Notes: generated from the sequence alone by a model not told the origin. 64,000 nt of DNA from Ricordea florida (GCA_949710005.1 OX453273.1:9232746-9296745); one strand, 5' to 3'. Shown: positions 33,201-45,235, numbered from the stretch's first letter. A program made the numbers and translations.

Positions 33201-34344
33201 AGGACAACTTCTCGTAGTACCAGCCTCCCTACGTAAGGAGCTTATGGCAGTGGTACACAGCTCGCATATTGGCGTTGAAGGGTGTATACGCAGAGCACGT
33301 GATACCCTCTACTGGCCCCGCATGGCAACCGAGCTACGAGAGTACATCTCGAAGTGTGACGTATGCCTAGCGCACCGCACCGGACAAGCCAAGGAAACAC
33401 TCGTACAGCACGAAGTGGTGGCCCGTCCCTGGTCCAAAGTCGCCGCTGATCTTTGTGAGCTAGACAACCGCACACTCCTAGTCATCACTGACTACTACAG
33501 TAACTTCATAGAAGTTGCTCGACTCAACACCGCGACGTCACGCAACGTCATCAAAGAAATGAAAGCCGTATTTGCCAGGTATGGCATTCCAGACGTCCTC
33601 GTGACGGATAACGGTCCCCAGTTTGCATCCGCTGAATTCGCTGTCTTCGCGAAAACCTGGATGTTCAAACACAGTACATCATCACCCTACCATCCACAGT
33701 CAAATGGAAAGGCTGAGAACGCCGTGAAAACTGTGAAACGCCTGTTTACCAAGTGTAAAGAGTCTGGCCAATCAGAGTTCCTAGCACTGTTAGATTGGCG
33801 GAACACCCCGACTGAAGGAATTGGCACCAGCCCCGCCCAGCGTCTAATGGGACGTCGCTGCAAGACCCTCCTTCCTGTCGCCGGTACCCTGTTACAGCCT
33901 CGTTACTCAACAGAAGAGGAGACACGCGCGCTTATTGGCAACAAACAGCGGCAGCAGCACTACTACAACAAGCATGCAAGGCCGGCACTGCGACCAATCG
34001 GACAAGGTGAAACCGTGCGCATGAAACTACCTGGTCAGAAAACCTGGAGCGCTGGTACCTGCATGGCACAAGCTGGTCCGCGTAGCTACGATGTGAAAGT
34101 CGGCGAGACTGTATACCGTCGCAACCGCCGCCAGCTGATTCAGTCCAAAGAACCTCCCATTGTAGACTCCAGCGAGCCAGAACCTTCTACATCATGTGCA
34201 GAGACAAAACCTCAACAGATTGAACTAGCCAATCAGCCGCTGACCCAAGCATCCAGCACCCCTGACTCACAACCTGTTAGTATACGCAGATCACAACGTA
34301 CCCGCAGACCACCTGCTCACCTAAAGGACTTTGTCACCAAATGA
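30289..34344 (+). CDS. Gypsy gag-pol polyprotein (1351 residues, single frame)
   Basis: The ATG at 30289 lies 73 bp after the 5' LTR. Domains in order: gag (about 1-215); zinc-knuckle region about 225-262 (CERCGSVHDH; CLKCGKLSHFAAKC); aspartic protease with DTGA near residue 317; reverse transcriptase (LDVRNGFWHVALD; LPFGISSAPEVFQ; catalytic VADD near 619); RNase H (LQCDASQFGLGAALL; ESDHQPLESIF); and integrase with the H2C2 zinc site (HSSHIGVEG; KCDVCLAH) and DDE core (ITDYYS; VTDNGPQF; YHPQSNGKAEN). The usual YxDD Tyr is replaced by Val-Ala-Asp-Asp, as is seen in several metazoan gypsy lineages. Gag and pol share one frame, so no frameshift signal is needed. No env frame follows. It looks potentially active. 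Confidence 0.97.
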   Translation: MASGYSLPPPAHLEIHDSNAAEKWKKFLLAWENYALATELSEKSQPVQVATLLTVIGEEAREVYSTFNDWVNEGDDKKIGPVLKKLGDYCEPRKNIPFERYRFNRRIQEPGETYDQYRTALRKLAEGCNFATITPEEILRDRLLFGIREPKLRERLLRETTLTLAKTDEICRASESTTAQMKLMEKEENPSSTVNAVREQSKNLKVPRKRNLKGKDSQHGKPKECERCGSVHDHAKKEQCPAFGKTCLKCGKLSHFAAKCRSKKRDNNTRTFVRAVDDDVSESEVFYADMISAVDLDDSQLVTLKLESGNYLRFQPDTGAQCNVIPVSLYKKATKDHKLERVTPLNTQLSAYGGSKLQVVGQVRITVWRDDYRCQLDCKLVDNNTIRPLLGRKACVGMKIITYTDNDQLNKPQTGNAPVYSLETAAKVTQAPITKMALIKKYPQVFGEGVGKLAGEHHIRIDSTVNPVQHAPRRVPVALRAKVKETLEDLEKQEIIAPVTCPTAWISSMVTVPKKNGKLRVCLDPRDLNRAVQREHYPLPTIEDIATRLHGAKVFTKLDVRNGFWHVALDAESSYLTTFHTPFGRYRWRRLPFGISSAPEVFQRKMHELIEGLSGIEVVADDFIAIGCGNTVEEAIDDHDTVLIRFLERCKERGVKLNTDKLNLRLTEVPFIGHVATDKGLCVDPAKVRAISEMPAPTDKAGVQRLLGLAQYLSKFLPRLSDITKPLRELTQKDVQWTWETAQEEALVALKNAVMTTPVLRYYNLEEEVTLQCDASQFGLGAALLQNGQPVAYASRALTDAETRYAQIEKELLAIVFACERFEPYVYGRDEVHVESDHQPLESIFLKPLHSAPKRLQRMLLRLQKYSLRVTYKKGHDMFLADTLSRAFLPEVNACEFTQELEEVDHTASLPVSDERWQQIRHASADDPVLQQLRATIRRGWPETRSEIPECLYPYFDMRDVLTVQNELVFKGQLLVVPASLRKELMAVVHSSHIGVEGCIRRARDTLYWPRMATELREYISKCDVCLAHRTGQAKETLVQHEVVARPWSKVAADLCELDNRTLLVITDYYSNFIEVARLNTATSRNVIKEMKAVFARYGIPDVLVTDNGPQFASAEFAVFAKTWMFKHSTSSPYHPQSNGKAENAVKTVKRLFTKCKESGQSEFLALLDWRNTPTEGIGTSPAQRLMGRRCKTLLPVAGTLLQPRYSTEEETRALIGNKQRQQHYYNKHARPALRPIGQGETVRMKLPGQKTWSAGTCMAQAGPRSYDVKVGETVYRRNRRQLIQSKEPPIVDSSEPEPSTSCAETKPQQIELANQPLTQASSTPDSQPVSIRRSQRTRRPPAHLKDFVTK

Positions 34345-34429
34345 ACTATTAGTTCCTCTAAATACTTGTTGATTCGGTCTTGATTTATTAGGAAACACAT
34401 GTAGCTTACTTTCTTTATAGGAGGAAAGA

Positions 34430-34619
34430 TGTGACGAAACTAATGTGGTTTATCTAGAAACCACAAGGGCTGACCGAAATAGTTTACGTGTCGGCAGTAT
34501 CTATTACCGGAAATACTTTAGATTTTCACTAGCCACTTCTAGCACATGTATTACTTGCATTCTATCCGCTCTACATTAAACGTCGTTTTGCTAAACAAAG
34601 TCTCTCGCGTGTTGTTACA
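34430..34619 (+). repeat. 3' LTR of the gypsy element
   Basis: A copy of the 5' LTR with no visible differences. It is preceded by a purine-rich tract (34418-34429) that would prime plus-strand synthesis. Confidence 0.97.
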
Positions 34620-35816
34620 ATGGCGCGAATGTTGGTAGCGTGAGAATGGAACCGAGAGAAGAGCGAGAAATGGTGAAATGGTAAGCACTATTCCGTTTAG
34701 TTCGTACCAACCGGAATGAAAGGACAACCTCAAAACGTAGTCCTCAATTTTCGGTTGAAATTTCCGAAAAACGACCTTACCATTAACCTTCCGTCCGGGA
34801 TTTTTGAAATTTTTGGCTAAATGGTAAGCACCCCAGGAGCGCTTACCATTTGAATGGAATTTTCGATGAATTTTTTGCGACAAATGGTACTGTCCTTTTT
34901 CTCGTCAACGGGAAACGGAACGGATTGATCTGTACCATTTGATCCGAAGTCTCGGATGCCAGCAAGCTGGGACCTAATATCAATGTTTTCCTGCACTACT
35001 TAACTCAAAAGCACGAACCGTTAGAACAAAAGAAAACCATAACAGTATCAACAACGAAAACTTAAAGCTTTCACACCTGGGGTGCGACAGATGTGTTGGA
35101 GGAACTGGAAGAGATTTGGCGAGAAGAACAAGTAGTTTTCGCATCGATAAACTTGTAACACTTGATCATGATCATTCGCGATATCCGCCATGCTGTCATC
35201 TCGAAAATATTAACGTGAGCAACCTGGCACTGGTATTTTCAAATGGTACAGAAATTTCCGGATATTCCGGTACAACCGAGAAAAAGGTAATACCTTGGAA
35301 GGTATTACCTTTTTTCCGAAAACGTTCCACTGGAATAAACCGTTCCATTTGAACTTTTACCGGAATTTCCGGTTTTTCCGTGCAAATGGTAAGCGCCCCA
35401 GGATTACCTTTACAGACGTTCCATTTATTCCGAAATTTTCTAGTGGAACGTACCAAAAAAGTATGTTCCATTTACACCCCAACGCGAATTTCCGGAATCT
35501 CATGGTAAATGGAAAAGAGCCCATAACTTGTTCAAGCAATCGATGCCCCCTCTAGGGGTAGCCCATTCACCAGATTTCTCTTTCAGTATTCGTTAATACT
35601 GTGCCAAAAGTCATGCTTGGTATTGAACTTGTCCCCGTTCTAGGCTGAGCGCTGAATCCAATGCATTGGCGCTGACAATTATATGATGCCGAGTTTAACT
35701 TGGTGCTTGTCAGGCTTTGTCATCAGCTGCAGCGTTCGGGCATCAAGTCGAGCCGTGCGAACGAAACTAACAGGCAAGTGCTAGCGCTGAAAAATAGGAC
35801 TGAGAAAAAGGCAAAA

Positions 35817-36716
35817 ATGAACCGTGCTCGTTTAAGGTGCTGGAAAAGGTTTTTGTGTTCTCTACGATACAGAGGTTGGAAGACAAGTTTTTGGACCCTT
35901 CTCTCTGGTTGCGTGTTAGTTTACGTGGTTGCTGAAAACCTACAAGCTCGAGGTAAACATGTGCTACCAGAAGTCGACATGCACCCTCCGCCATACACCA
36001 CGCTCGGAGAATGTGATCGTTTGCCAAACGGAGCGTTTAACTGTCCTGATATTCGTCGAAAGGGGAACACACTCCTTCGTCAAGCTCAACTAGTGATGAC
36101 AAGAATGCTTCGGATCTTTGACCTTATTGCTAAGAAACATGACATTCGATATTGGCTGTACAGAGGCACTCTGATCGGAGCGGTGAGACACGCCGGTCAC
36201 AATCCTTTTGATGTCGATGTAGACATATGTATACCTAAAGAAGACTTTGACAAATTCGTAGAATTTGGTGCAAAGGAACTTCCTGATGATATATTTTTCC
36301 AAACCGAACAAACCGATCCTTACTACATAACACCTTTTTACAGTGGTATGTATGGCAAATTGCGCGATACCAAAAGTTGCTATAAATATTGTTTACACGC
36401 AGGATGCAAGCATGTTGACGGTCTTCAGCTCGACATGTTTGTGGTGGAAGAGGATAGGAACGGAAATTTCATAGAATTATACAGTCATACAGCTTGGTTT
36501 GTGCGACTATTCTTATATGGGCCGATTGTTCGCAAACGTGAGGACATTTTGCCTTTACAAGAAATGAACTTTGATGGCTTTCCGCTTTCAGTTCCGAGAG
36601 CGTGGGGTGATATACTAAAATCAATGTATGGTGACTTTATGGAGGTGCCAATTGCTGAACCCCCAGGCCACATCGACACCGAAACACTCCATAGTTGTGA
36701 GGAAATAGTGGGATAA
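35817..36716 (+). CDS. LicD-family transferase, type II membrane protein, intronless
   Basis: A 299-residue frame from the ATG at 35817; open sequence extends upstream to 35700, but this Met is the first before the anchor. Residues about 23-40 (KTSFWTLLSGCVLVYVVAEN) form a single signal-anchor. The LicD nucleotidyltransferase-like domain follows: LIAKKHDIRYWLYRGTLIGA, the acidic metal motif FDVDVDICI near residue 133, and the downstream blocks DGLQLDMFVVEE and FDGFPLSVPRAWGDILKSMY. Relatives transfer phosphoryl-sugar groups: bacterial LicD phosphorylcholine, and animal fukutin/FKRP ribitol-5-phosphate on alpha-dystroglycan. Golgi residence is inferred from topology. The substrate is unknown. 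It is on the same strand as POMGNT1, starting 9.7 kb after that stop. The lack of introns could reflect retroduplication; no poly-A tract is apparent. Confidence 0.88.
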   Translation: MNRARLRCWKRFLCSLRYRGWKTSFWTLLSGCVLVYVVAENLQARGKHVLPEVDMHPPPYTTLGECDRLPNGAFNCPDIRRKGNTLLRQAQLVMTRMLRIFDLIAKKHDIRYWLYRGTLIGAVRHAGHNPFDVDVDICIPKEDFDKFVEFGAKELPDDIFFQTEQTDPYYITPFYSGMYGKLRDTKSCYKYCLHAGCKHVDGLQLDMFVVEEDRNGNFIELYSHTAWFVRLFLYGPIVRKREDILPLQEMNFDGFPLSVPRAWGDILKSMYGDFMEVPIAEPPGHIDTETLHSCEEIVG

Positions 36717-36930
36717 ACTAAAAACGTGCAGGCTTCACGCAACGAGGTGTGAGATAAGGTTATCGTGGATCTTCGAGGGCCAATGTTTTCCAAATTCCGT
36801 TTTTCACTTCAAACTAAACATTACTACTTTAGCTTCATTTTCCAAAAAGAATTTTATCAAAATATTGAAACGCACGTGAGTTATGTACAAAAACGAATGT
36901 TCGAATTCAATTCTGCTAAAGTGTGAAAAG

Positions 36931-37284
36931 TCAATTACTGTACAACGTGTCAACAGAACCGACTCCCGTGATATTTTTCGCGGTAAAACAGCCGGGTTCT
37001 TGAATTTCAAGCGTCACTGTCCCATACGACGAAACGGATAAGGGCTTGTGATTTGAGTAATCTACGCGACTCACACTCGACCAGCAGCCATCGAGAAGTT
37101 CTGTGTCAATTTCCCTCAAAATATGTTTTCGCTGAGAGTCTCTGGGGACTCCGCATGACGCCTGTGTGTTTCTATTGTTTATTGGAGTGTTGGCATTTCT
37201 TGATGGTCTGTGGTCTACGCGTTTAAGAAGGCGAGGGCTGCTTTTAGTTTTGTCATCTTCATCTCCTTCCTGCTTTAACACAGT
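36931..37284 (-). CDS. Possible terminal exon of an unidentified minus-strand gene
   Basis: A pyrimidine-rich acceptor (ATATTTTTTTTATAG on the minus strand, ending at 37285) leads into an open frame of about 117 codons that ends at 36931. The composition is protein-like (start TVLKQEGDEDDKTKSSPRLL; later DGCWSSVSRVDYSNHKPLSV), but I recognise no domain. Upstream exons would lie to the right and were not found. It could be a chance frame. Confidence 0.3.
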   Translation of the reverse strand, partial: TVLKQEGDEDDKTKSSPRLLKRVDHRPSRNANTPINNRNTQASCGVPRDSQRKHILREIDTELLDGCWSSVSRVDYSNHKPLSVSSYGTVTLEIQEPGCFTAKNITGVGSVDTLYSN

Positions 37285-37289
37285 CTATA

Positions 37290-38220
37290 AAAAAAATATC
37301 CTCCCTCTTGCTTTCATGACTTTTCAGAACAATTTCAACAACTTTTCCAAAAGTTTATTTTCACGGCGTTGTTTTAGAATTAAGCATTTGTTAAATCTGT
37401 TGTTTACATGTTGAAAAGTGCCAAGTATTCACAGTCATTGGTAAAGTATGTTGGCATGCCTTGTGTTGAGACTTTCAAGAGAATAGAGTTTACTTTCCAC
37501 AGATTGTGTACTCAGGGTTGGTTTATAGTCCAGGTTCATTGTTACCAGGTTCATTGTTATATTCATTATTGCATTTATTATGTGTCGTTGACAGTCAAGA
37601 AAGGCAACATTTAAACACCCAGTACCATAGCTGCTTAGCCAGTTTTCCTAGACATGGAACAAATATTTTGGTCACCCATATCTGTGATACAAGCTTCTTT
37701 GGAAAAGTTTATTAGTCATGCAATTTGATTTGTCGAGATGTAAAGGAGGAGGCATTATGATTTAGAGGTGCTAACTCAAAAATCTACAGTTGTAGATATT
37801 TAGAGGTCAGCATCTCTGTTTTTGTTATGGGGACAACTCAGACTATTTCAAATGGGGGACTTGAAACATGTCACGTTTAATAGCTCCTGTAGCATTCTTT
37901 GTGTTTCTTAACAAAACGTTTTCAACCAAGATTTTGTCGCTAACTGGTGTTCTAATATAGGATTCTCTCCTCCTAGTGGTTGCCTGCAACATAATAAAAT
38001 GTAATCCTTGAAAAAATAGACAGAGTAAAGTACCCCCTCCCCCACTCCACCCCTTTTACTGGCTCTGTCAGCATGATCCATCTTTTACCACTGACTTATC
38101 ACCCAAACTGCAAATTTATTCTTTTTAGGTTTCCACAAACAGTATTGTGCCAATACTTGTTTCAGCTTTTAAACTATTTGCTGTTTTGATTTTTTAAAGA
38201 TGTGTTATCAAAAATACATT
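37290..38220. other. Intergenic, no supported gene
   Basis: A/T-rich sequence with short unconvincing frames. Nothing recognisable was seen. Confidence 0.4.
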
Positions 38221-38221
38221 T

Positions 38222-38477
38222 AGTTACGTCCGCCAAGGAGGTTATGTTTTCACGCCTGTCTGTTTGTTTGTCTGTCTGTTTATCGTTTTACACAAAAACT
38301 AATCAACGGATTTGCACCAAATTTGGTGGAAAGGTCGCAAATATACCCAGGGTCAATCGATTGAAATTTGGGATTTATCCGGATTAAACTCCGGATCTCA
38401 GATCCAGATGAGTGTAATATCAGGTGTACTTATGTGGCGGGGCGGAGGTATGCGCTCTACCGAGTGCCCTTCTAGTA
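38222..38477 (+). repeat. Interspersed repeat (CCGCCAAGGAGGTTATG ... CCCTTCTAGT type)
   Basis: It starts near CGTCCGCCAAGGAGGTTATG, contains a GTTTGTTTGTCTGTCTGTTT run and ends GGCGGAGGTATGCGCTCTAC followed by GAGTGCCCTTCTAGT. I recognise this pattern as an interspersed repeat seen in many marine animals (established knowledge, from memory). The boundaries are approximate and no TSD was identified. Confidence 0.6.
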
Positions 38478-39658
38478 TTTTATAGTGTGTTTCAGAAGGG
38501 ACTTAACCCCTAAATTTGGAATAACTTTCAAAAATAGCAAAAATTTTAATGTGCGCATTAGCAGAGAGCATGTCAATTAACCCTAAACGGTGAAGAAAGT
38601 TGAAATTGAGTGCAGAAATGTGAAATTGAGAGCCAAAATTTGATATTAAATTTTTGCATGTCTGTAATGAACAAGTAATCAAATACCGGTACATTTTTTT
38701 CTTCTTTTATCCTTACAATCGTTATTATTTTGGCACTGTAAACTTGTCAGCCATTAATTTTCAGTGTCCCCATGTATTTTCTTGTACTTGGTACACGTAA
38801 GTGCAGTGACGCTTGAAAAAAGTTATTGTTTAAATTTTAAGGATTGATAATTAGGATTTAACTTTATCATATCTTTTCATTACAGATCACAACAAAGGTA
38901 TGGCCCTTTAATGTATTCCATGTTTAATGATGCCCAACCTTCACAGGGAATTTCATGCATGGTCGCATTTTTGCGACTGGTCGCAGAATTTTGCACGCAA
39001 AATGACAATAGTAGCAAAACTTTGACTAACATTTAAGGGAAACTGGAAGTTTCTGGCGCGAATCGGGCAATTTCAGCAACTTCTGAAAACACGCGTGACA
39101 TTACTCGGCCCCATGCGATTACCTATACTAATTTTGACTGTTTTTCAACCGGCGCGCGGAAGAAAATTTAGTGGTGAACATTAAAGGCAATACAGTGTTT
39201 ATGTCTCTCGGTCCGATAGTTGCCCATTGGAAATTTGATGTTCTTAAAACTAGCATTTTTATCCTCGAAGACAAGACAAGAGATCGTGACAAGAGGTAAA
39301 GACACAAGAACATGTTATGGAAGGAGAGCTTGCGGTGCCACATGCAGATGAGATTGGCGGCAGAAAATCGGCCCAAATCCTAAAACATGAAACTATAATT
39401 GCAAATAAATAAATAAGTATAAATACGAGGTCTGAGAAAACAGTGGGTATTGCGTAATATTTGTTCAGAGCGTTAAAAAGTGTTGACGGGCGCGCCTGCG
39501 CAATTCCTGCTGTTCCCAAATGATTGTGTGCCACAGAGTTTATCTCTGGCCAGGATATCTTTTAGGGATTATCCTTTGCGATATGATAATAGCAGAGGTT
39601 CCTCACATATTTATCTAAGAATTTGTCGGTTTTGAACTGAATGCCATTTCCTCATAAT
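38478..39658. other. Intergenic, no supported gene
   Basis: Mostly A/T-rich. Overlapping minus-strand frames at 39128-39534 have hydrophobic stretches, but no domain or splice support was seen. Confidence 0.35.
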
Positions 39659-39801
39659 TGTTACATAATGTTAGTTTGTGCATTAGTCTCGAGCATGCGT
39701 AGTCGGGATAAGAGGAGCACACGTGGAGTTGCGTTCATTCTTTTTGTTTGTGCTGAATCTTGAACCGTACAATACATATTGTGAACTCACTACCTCCTAC
39801 A
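39659..39801 (+). repeat. Probable gypsy-type LTR with primer-binding site
   Basis: A 143-bp segment starts TGTTACATAATG and ends CTCCTACA. It is followed at once by TGGTGTCAGAAGTGGGAT, a typical LTR-retroelement primer-binding site. The matching 3' LTR was not found in the window. Confidence 0.6.
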
Positions 39802-39849
39802 TGGTGTCAGAAGTGGGATTGAAAAAAACAAGAACTCTTACGGTTCAGG

Positions 39850-39993
39850 TGTGCCTAGACCCTCGTCCAGTGGGTTCCCTCTCCATCACGCCTTCTTAGT
39901 CTCGACTTGCGTGACTCTTTCCGTAAGTTAAACTTACCCAAGCCGCGAACTAACTATTTGAAACGTAGCTTTAGCTATAGCGGTGTCTTACTG

Positions 39994-40044
<51 letters not shown>

Positions 40045-40104
40045 GAGAAGGAAATTAACCGCGCGCTTGAAACATCCGATTCCCACTCGGCACTGATCTT
40101 GTAA
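39850..40104 (+). pseudogene. LINE reverse transcriptase C-terminus and 3' tail
   Basis: The frame reads SLDLRDSFRKLNLPKPRTNY, then YSGVLLWNSLPESIRAIRSI, and stops at 40104. This is the standard C-terminal block of CR1/Jockey-like LINEs. A 94-bp A/T-rich 3'UTR (to 40198) ends AATAAAGGCCT and runs straight into the (ACT)n array. Everything 5' of the last 80 or so codons is missing. Confidence 0.82.
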
Positions 40105-40198
40105 ATCAGTTTTTATAGTTATTTTAATTTTTGCATATGATTGTAATTAAAATACTATTGTAATTACTAAAAATTTTTAACCGAGTTTAAATAAAGGC

Positions 40199-42925
<2,727 letters not shown>

Positions 42926-43051
42926 CTGAACTGGTGTTTGTGGTATAATTGTATTAATACTTATATCTGGACAAAAAATTCATGCTTCAATAGTTTTTAG
43001 AGTTATTTTTCCAATGTCACTGGGTGTTCAATGAGCTTAAATGGCTTTTAC

Positions 43052-43584
43052 CAGGAGCCCATTACCAGGAGCGTGATTGTACGGTACATCCTGCCATCAG
43101 CACAGTCACAAAAGTGTCTATTTTTGGATCCCGATTTCCCGCGAAAAGTAATTACCATGATGACTGCGAAAAACAGAAGCGAACAATATGGCGGAAAAAC
43201 TATTGGCACAGTCCGTTTTCTCTAGTTACGTGGTCCAAGACAGCTTAAACCATTCCTATCTTTACGATAAAGAAGCCGATCGTGCAACAGAAGCAAATTT
43301 GATAAAAGTAATTACTAAGCCACAAACCGTGTTTGAATTTCTGGCATCGTATTAAATTGACTTGAGCTCCTTCAGTCTTATGAGTATTCAGTGTGACTCA
43401 TTCTCAGCGTTTTCTGGCACGTTCAGTTTGTTAGTGACGTAATAAATCTCACATTGCGATTGGTCAGAAAAGACACCCTTTGTTTGTTTCGCGGAAAAAG
43501 GAAATCTAAAAATAGACACTTTTGCGACTGTGCTGATGGCCAGACACAGTATGGTAGAATCACGCTCCTGGTAATGGGCTCCTG
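43052..43584. mobile_element. 533-bp MITE with about 100-bp TIRs and 7-bp TSD
   Basis: The arms start CAGGAGCCCATTACCAGGAG and are complemented at the right end (CTCCTGGTAATGGGCTCCTG). Inverted similarity continues about 100 bp inward (AAAAGTGTCTATTTTT). CTTTTAC flanks both sides (43045-43051 and 43585-43591); an extra shared G makes 8 bp possible. It is inserted within the broken gypsy copy. Confidence 0.85.
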
Positions 43585-43864
43585 CTTTTACATATATTCC
43601 CTCAGTCTGAGGGACTAATCTTGATATTTTTTCCATCCATTCCCACTAAGAGTTGACTGAGCTGACTCCCACTGGAGAGTTATTTGCACCCCCACAAGCA
43701 TCCAAGACAAAGAAAGGCAAATTTCTAGACCAAAACATTCTTTGTCTATTCATGGCTTAGATTAATGTTATTCTGGTTTGTCTGTGTAAATACACACAAG
43801 TGATTTTTTGTATAGAATTATGCCTTTCTGAGGAGGTGCTGTTAATGTGTCTGAATGGCTTAAA

Positions 43865-43903
43865 GTGCTCTCAGAATGCAGGAAAATTGCATTCTGAGAG
43901 CAC
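43865..43903. repeat. Perfect 16-bp-stem hairpin
   Basis: GTGCTCTCAGAATGCA, a 7-base loop, then TGCATTCTGAGAGCAC. It sits at the edge of an interspersed repeat that continues to about 43995 (TTCTTGGGGAAGCATGACCC; GGATCCACCCCTGA). Confidence 0.75.
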
Positions 43904-44009
43904 CAAATTTCAAATTTTCTTGGGGAAGCATGACCCCACCCCCCTAGTTAAGTTGGGGCAAATCACTCATGTAAAATCCTGGATCCACCCCTGAAACGTC
44001 ATTTTTCGG

Positions 44010-44415
44010 ATATAAGTAAACCCCGAATGGATTAAGACTTGCTGATCTCAAAATCAAAGCTATCATAGACATGCCTCCCCCCACGGAATCTAGGCAGGTT
44101 ACAAACCTTCATGGGGATGGTCAACTACCTGAACAGATTCTCCTCCGTCATATCTCCGTATGGCAACCAGAACATACCAAAGCGTTTCAGAGTCTCAAAC
44201 AAATAATCACTGAAGCACCCGTCCTAGCACATTACGACCCAGAAAAGGACAATGTGATCCAGTCAGGTGCAAGCCTAAAATGGATTGGTTGTGTACTGAT
44301 GCAGGACGGCAAGCCAGTGTGCTACGGAAGCCGACCACTCAGTGATACAGAATCCCAATACAGCAACATTGAGAGAGAGCTTCTCCCTGCATTTTGGTCT
44401 CTAGAGACTTTGTGA
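44010..44415 (+). pseudogene. Gypsy RT/RNase H fragment
   Basis: An open stretch ends EKDNVIQSGASLKWIGCVLM, then DGKPVCYGSRPLSDTESQYS and NIERELLPAFWSLETL, the classic connection and RNase H start of gypsy pol. The catalytic Asp of the usual CDAS block is replaced (QSGAS), and the frame ends at 44415. Probably the continuation of 42589-42925. Confidence 0.82.
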
Positions 44416-44467
44416 TAAAAGAAAGAGCAGGGCAAGGTATAGGAGTAGATGTTACTAGGCTACTTTA

Positions 44468-45235
44468 ATAACACGAGAGCAAGAAAACTATTTGTGGGAA
44501 CATGGTTTTCTAGTTAGCGAAAATGCAGAATTGCTTCGCGATAAATTAGTTTGTATTTGTGGCGTTCAATTTGCCTTAAGGCCTGGGCAAGAACATCGAA
44601 ACTTGAGACTAAGAAATTCACAGCTATTTTTAGAGTGTGCTGACGAATCGGGGCGTAAATTTTTGGAGTATACCGAGGATATTAGTGAGACAAATAATGG
44701 GGGATTGAGTCATTTGCGTATCAAAAGGAAAGTTGTTCGGGCGTATAAGAATTCGACTAATGTTGAGCGTTGAACTGTTCAGCTGTATAAAAAAATACAT
44801 GTCTCATATCCCGAATGAAGTCGGCGGCAACGCATTTTATTTGCCCGCCTTGCCGAAGCCAAACGGGAAAATCTGATACTACAAAAAGGCCGCAGGGAGT
44901 GAAACTTAAGGAAATGTGGTAAAGAAAATTATGAATGAAGCACATTTCAATGGGCACTGCACTAATCATGATCATTCTCTTCAGAGTAGCTGTGCAACAT
45001 GATTGTATGATAGTGGTGTCCCAGAACAAGTTATCCAAGAAACAACTGGTCATCGGTCTTCCCATGGAGTCAGAGCTGATAAATCTACCTCATCGACACT
45101 TAAAAGGGAAGCAAGCGAAATTTTGCAGGGTTCTCTTTCAAAAAAGGCTGTAATTGAGGTCGAGAAAAAAGACAAAAATGGTGCTAATCAAAATCACACT
45201 GCACAAGAGGATAAAGAAGTAGAGCTGGAAAAGTA
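44468..45235 (+). pseudogene. Broken Crypton-derived tyrosine-recombinase-like gene (DUF3504/KIAA1958 type)
   Basis: The first open part (to 44773) reads YLWEHGFLVSENAELLRDKL, then VQFALRPGQEHRNLRLRNSQ and FLEYTEDISETNNGGLSHLR. This is the pattern of the DUF3504 domain found in KIAA1958- and ZMYM-like proteins descended from Crypton recombinases. After stops and frameshifts the C-terminal part resumes near 44985 (CLYDSGVPEQVIQETTGHRS, then SSTLKREASEILQGS), ending at 45235. The GHRS block corresponds to the conserved recombinase C-terminal motif. It is inactive as written. Confidence 0.75.

Larger units (their letters stand above)
30026..34619 (+). mobile_element. Ty3/gypsy LTR retrotransposon, complete, identical LTRs
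   Basis: The LTRs at 30026-30215 and 34430-34619 are each 190 bp, begin TGTGACGAAAC, end GTTGTTACA and appear identical. The target duplication ATGGC lies at 30021-30025 and 34620-34624. A primer-binding site (TGGTGGCAGCGAGTGG) follows the 5' LTR at 30216, and a purine tract (AGGAGGAAAGA) precedes the 3' LTR. One long gag-pol frame lies between. Identical LTRs and an intact frame indicate a recent insertion. Confidence 0.97.
29164..35522. repeat. Large modular inverted repeat interrupted by a gypsy element
   Basis: The sequences at 29164-29890 and 34625-35522 are diverged inverted relatives built from small modules (CCGGAAATTCCG, ACCATTTAC, AAATGGTAAG). The outer ends match: GGGCGTTTTCCATTCACC at left, and the complement of GGTAAATGGAAAAGAGCCC at right. 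Without the 4.6-kb gypsy insertion the structure would be about 1.8 kb. A short frame at 29872-30024 (MADQGVLMAFIETAEDFEIE) lies between the arms and is cut by the gypsy element. No target duplication was found for the outer repeat. It resembles foldback-type elements with subrepeated TIRs (inference). Confidence 0.6.
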
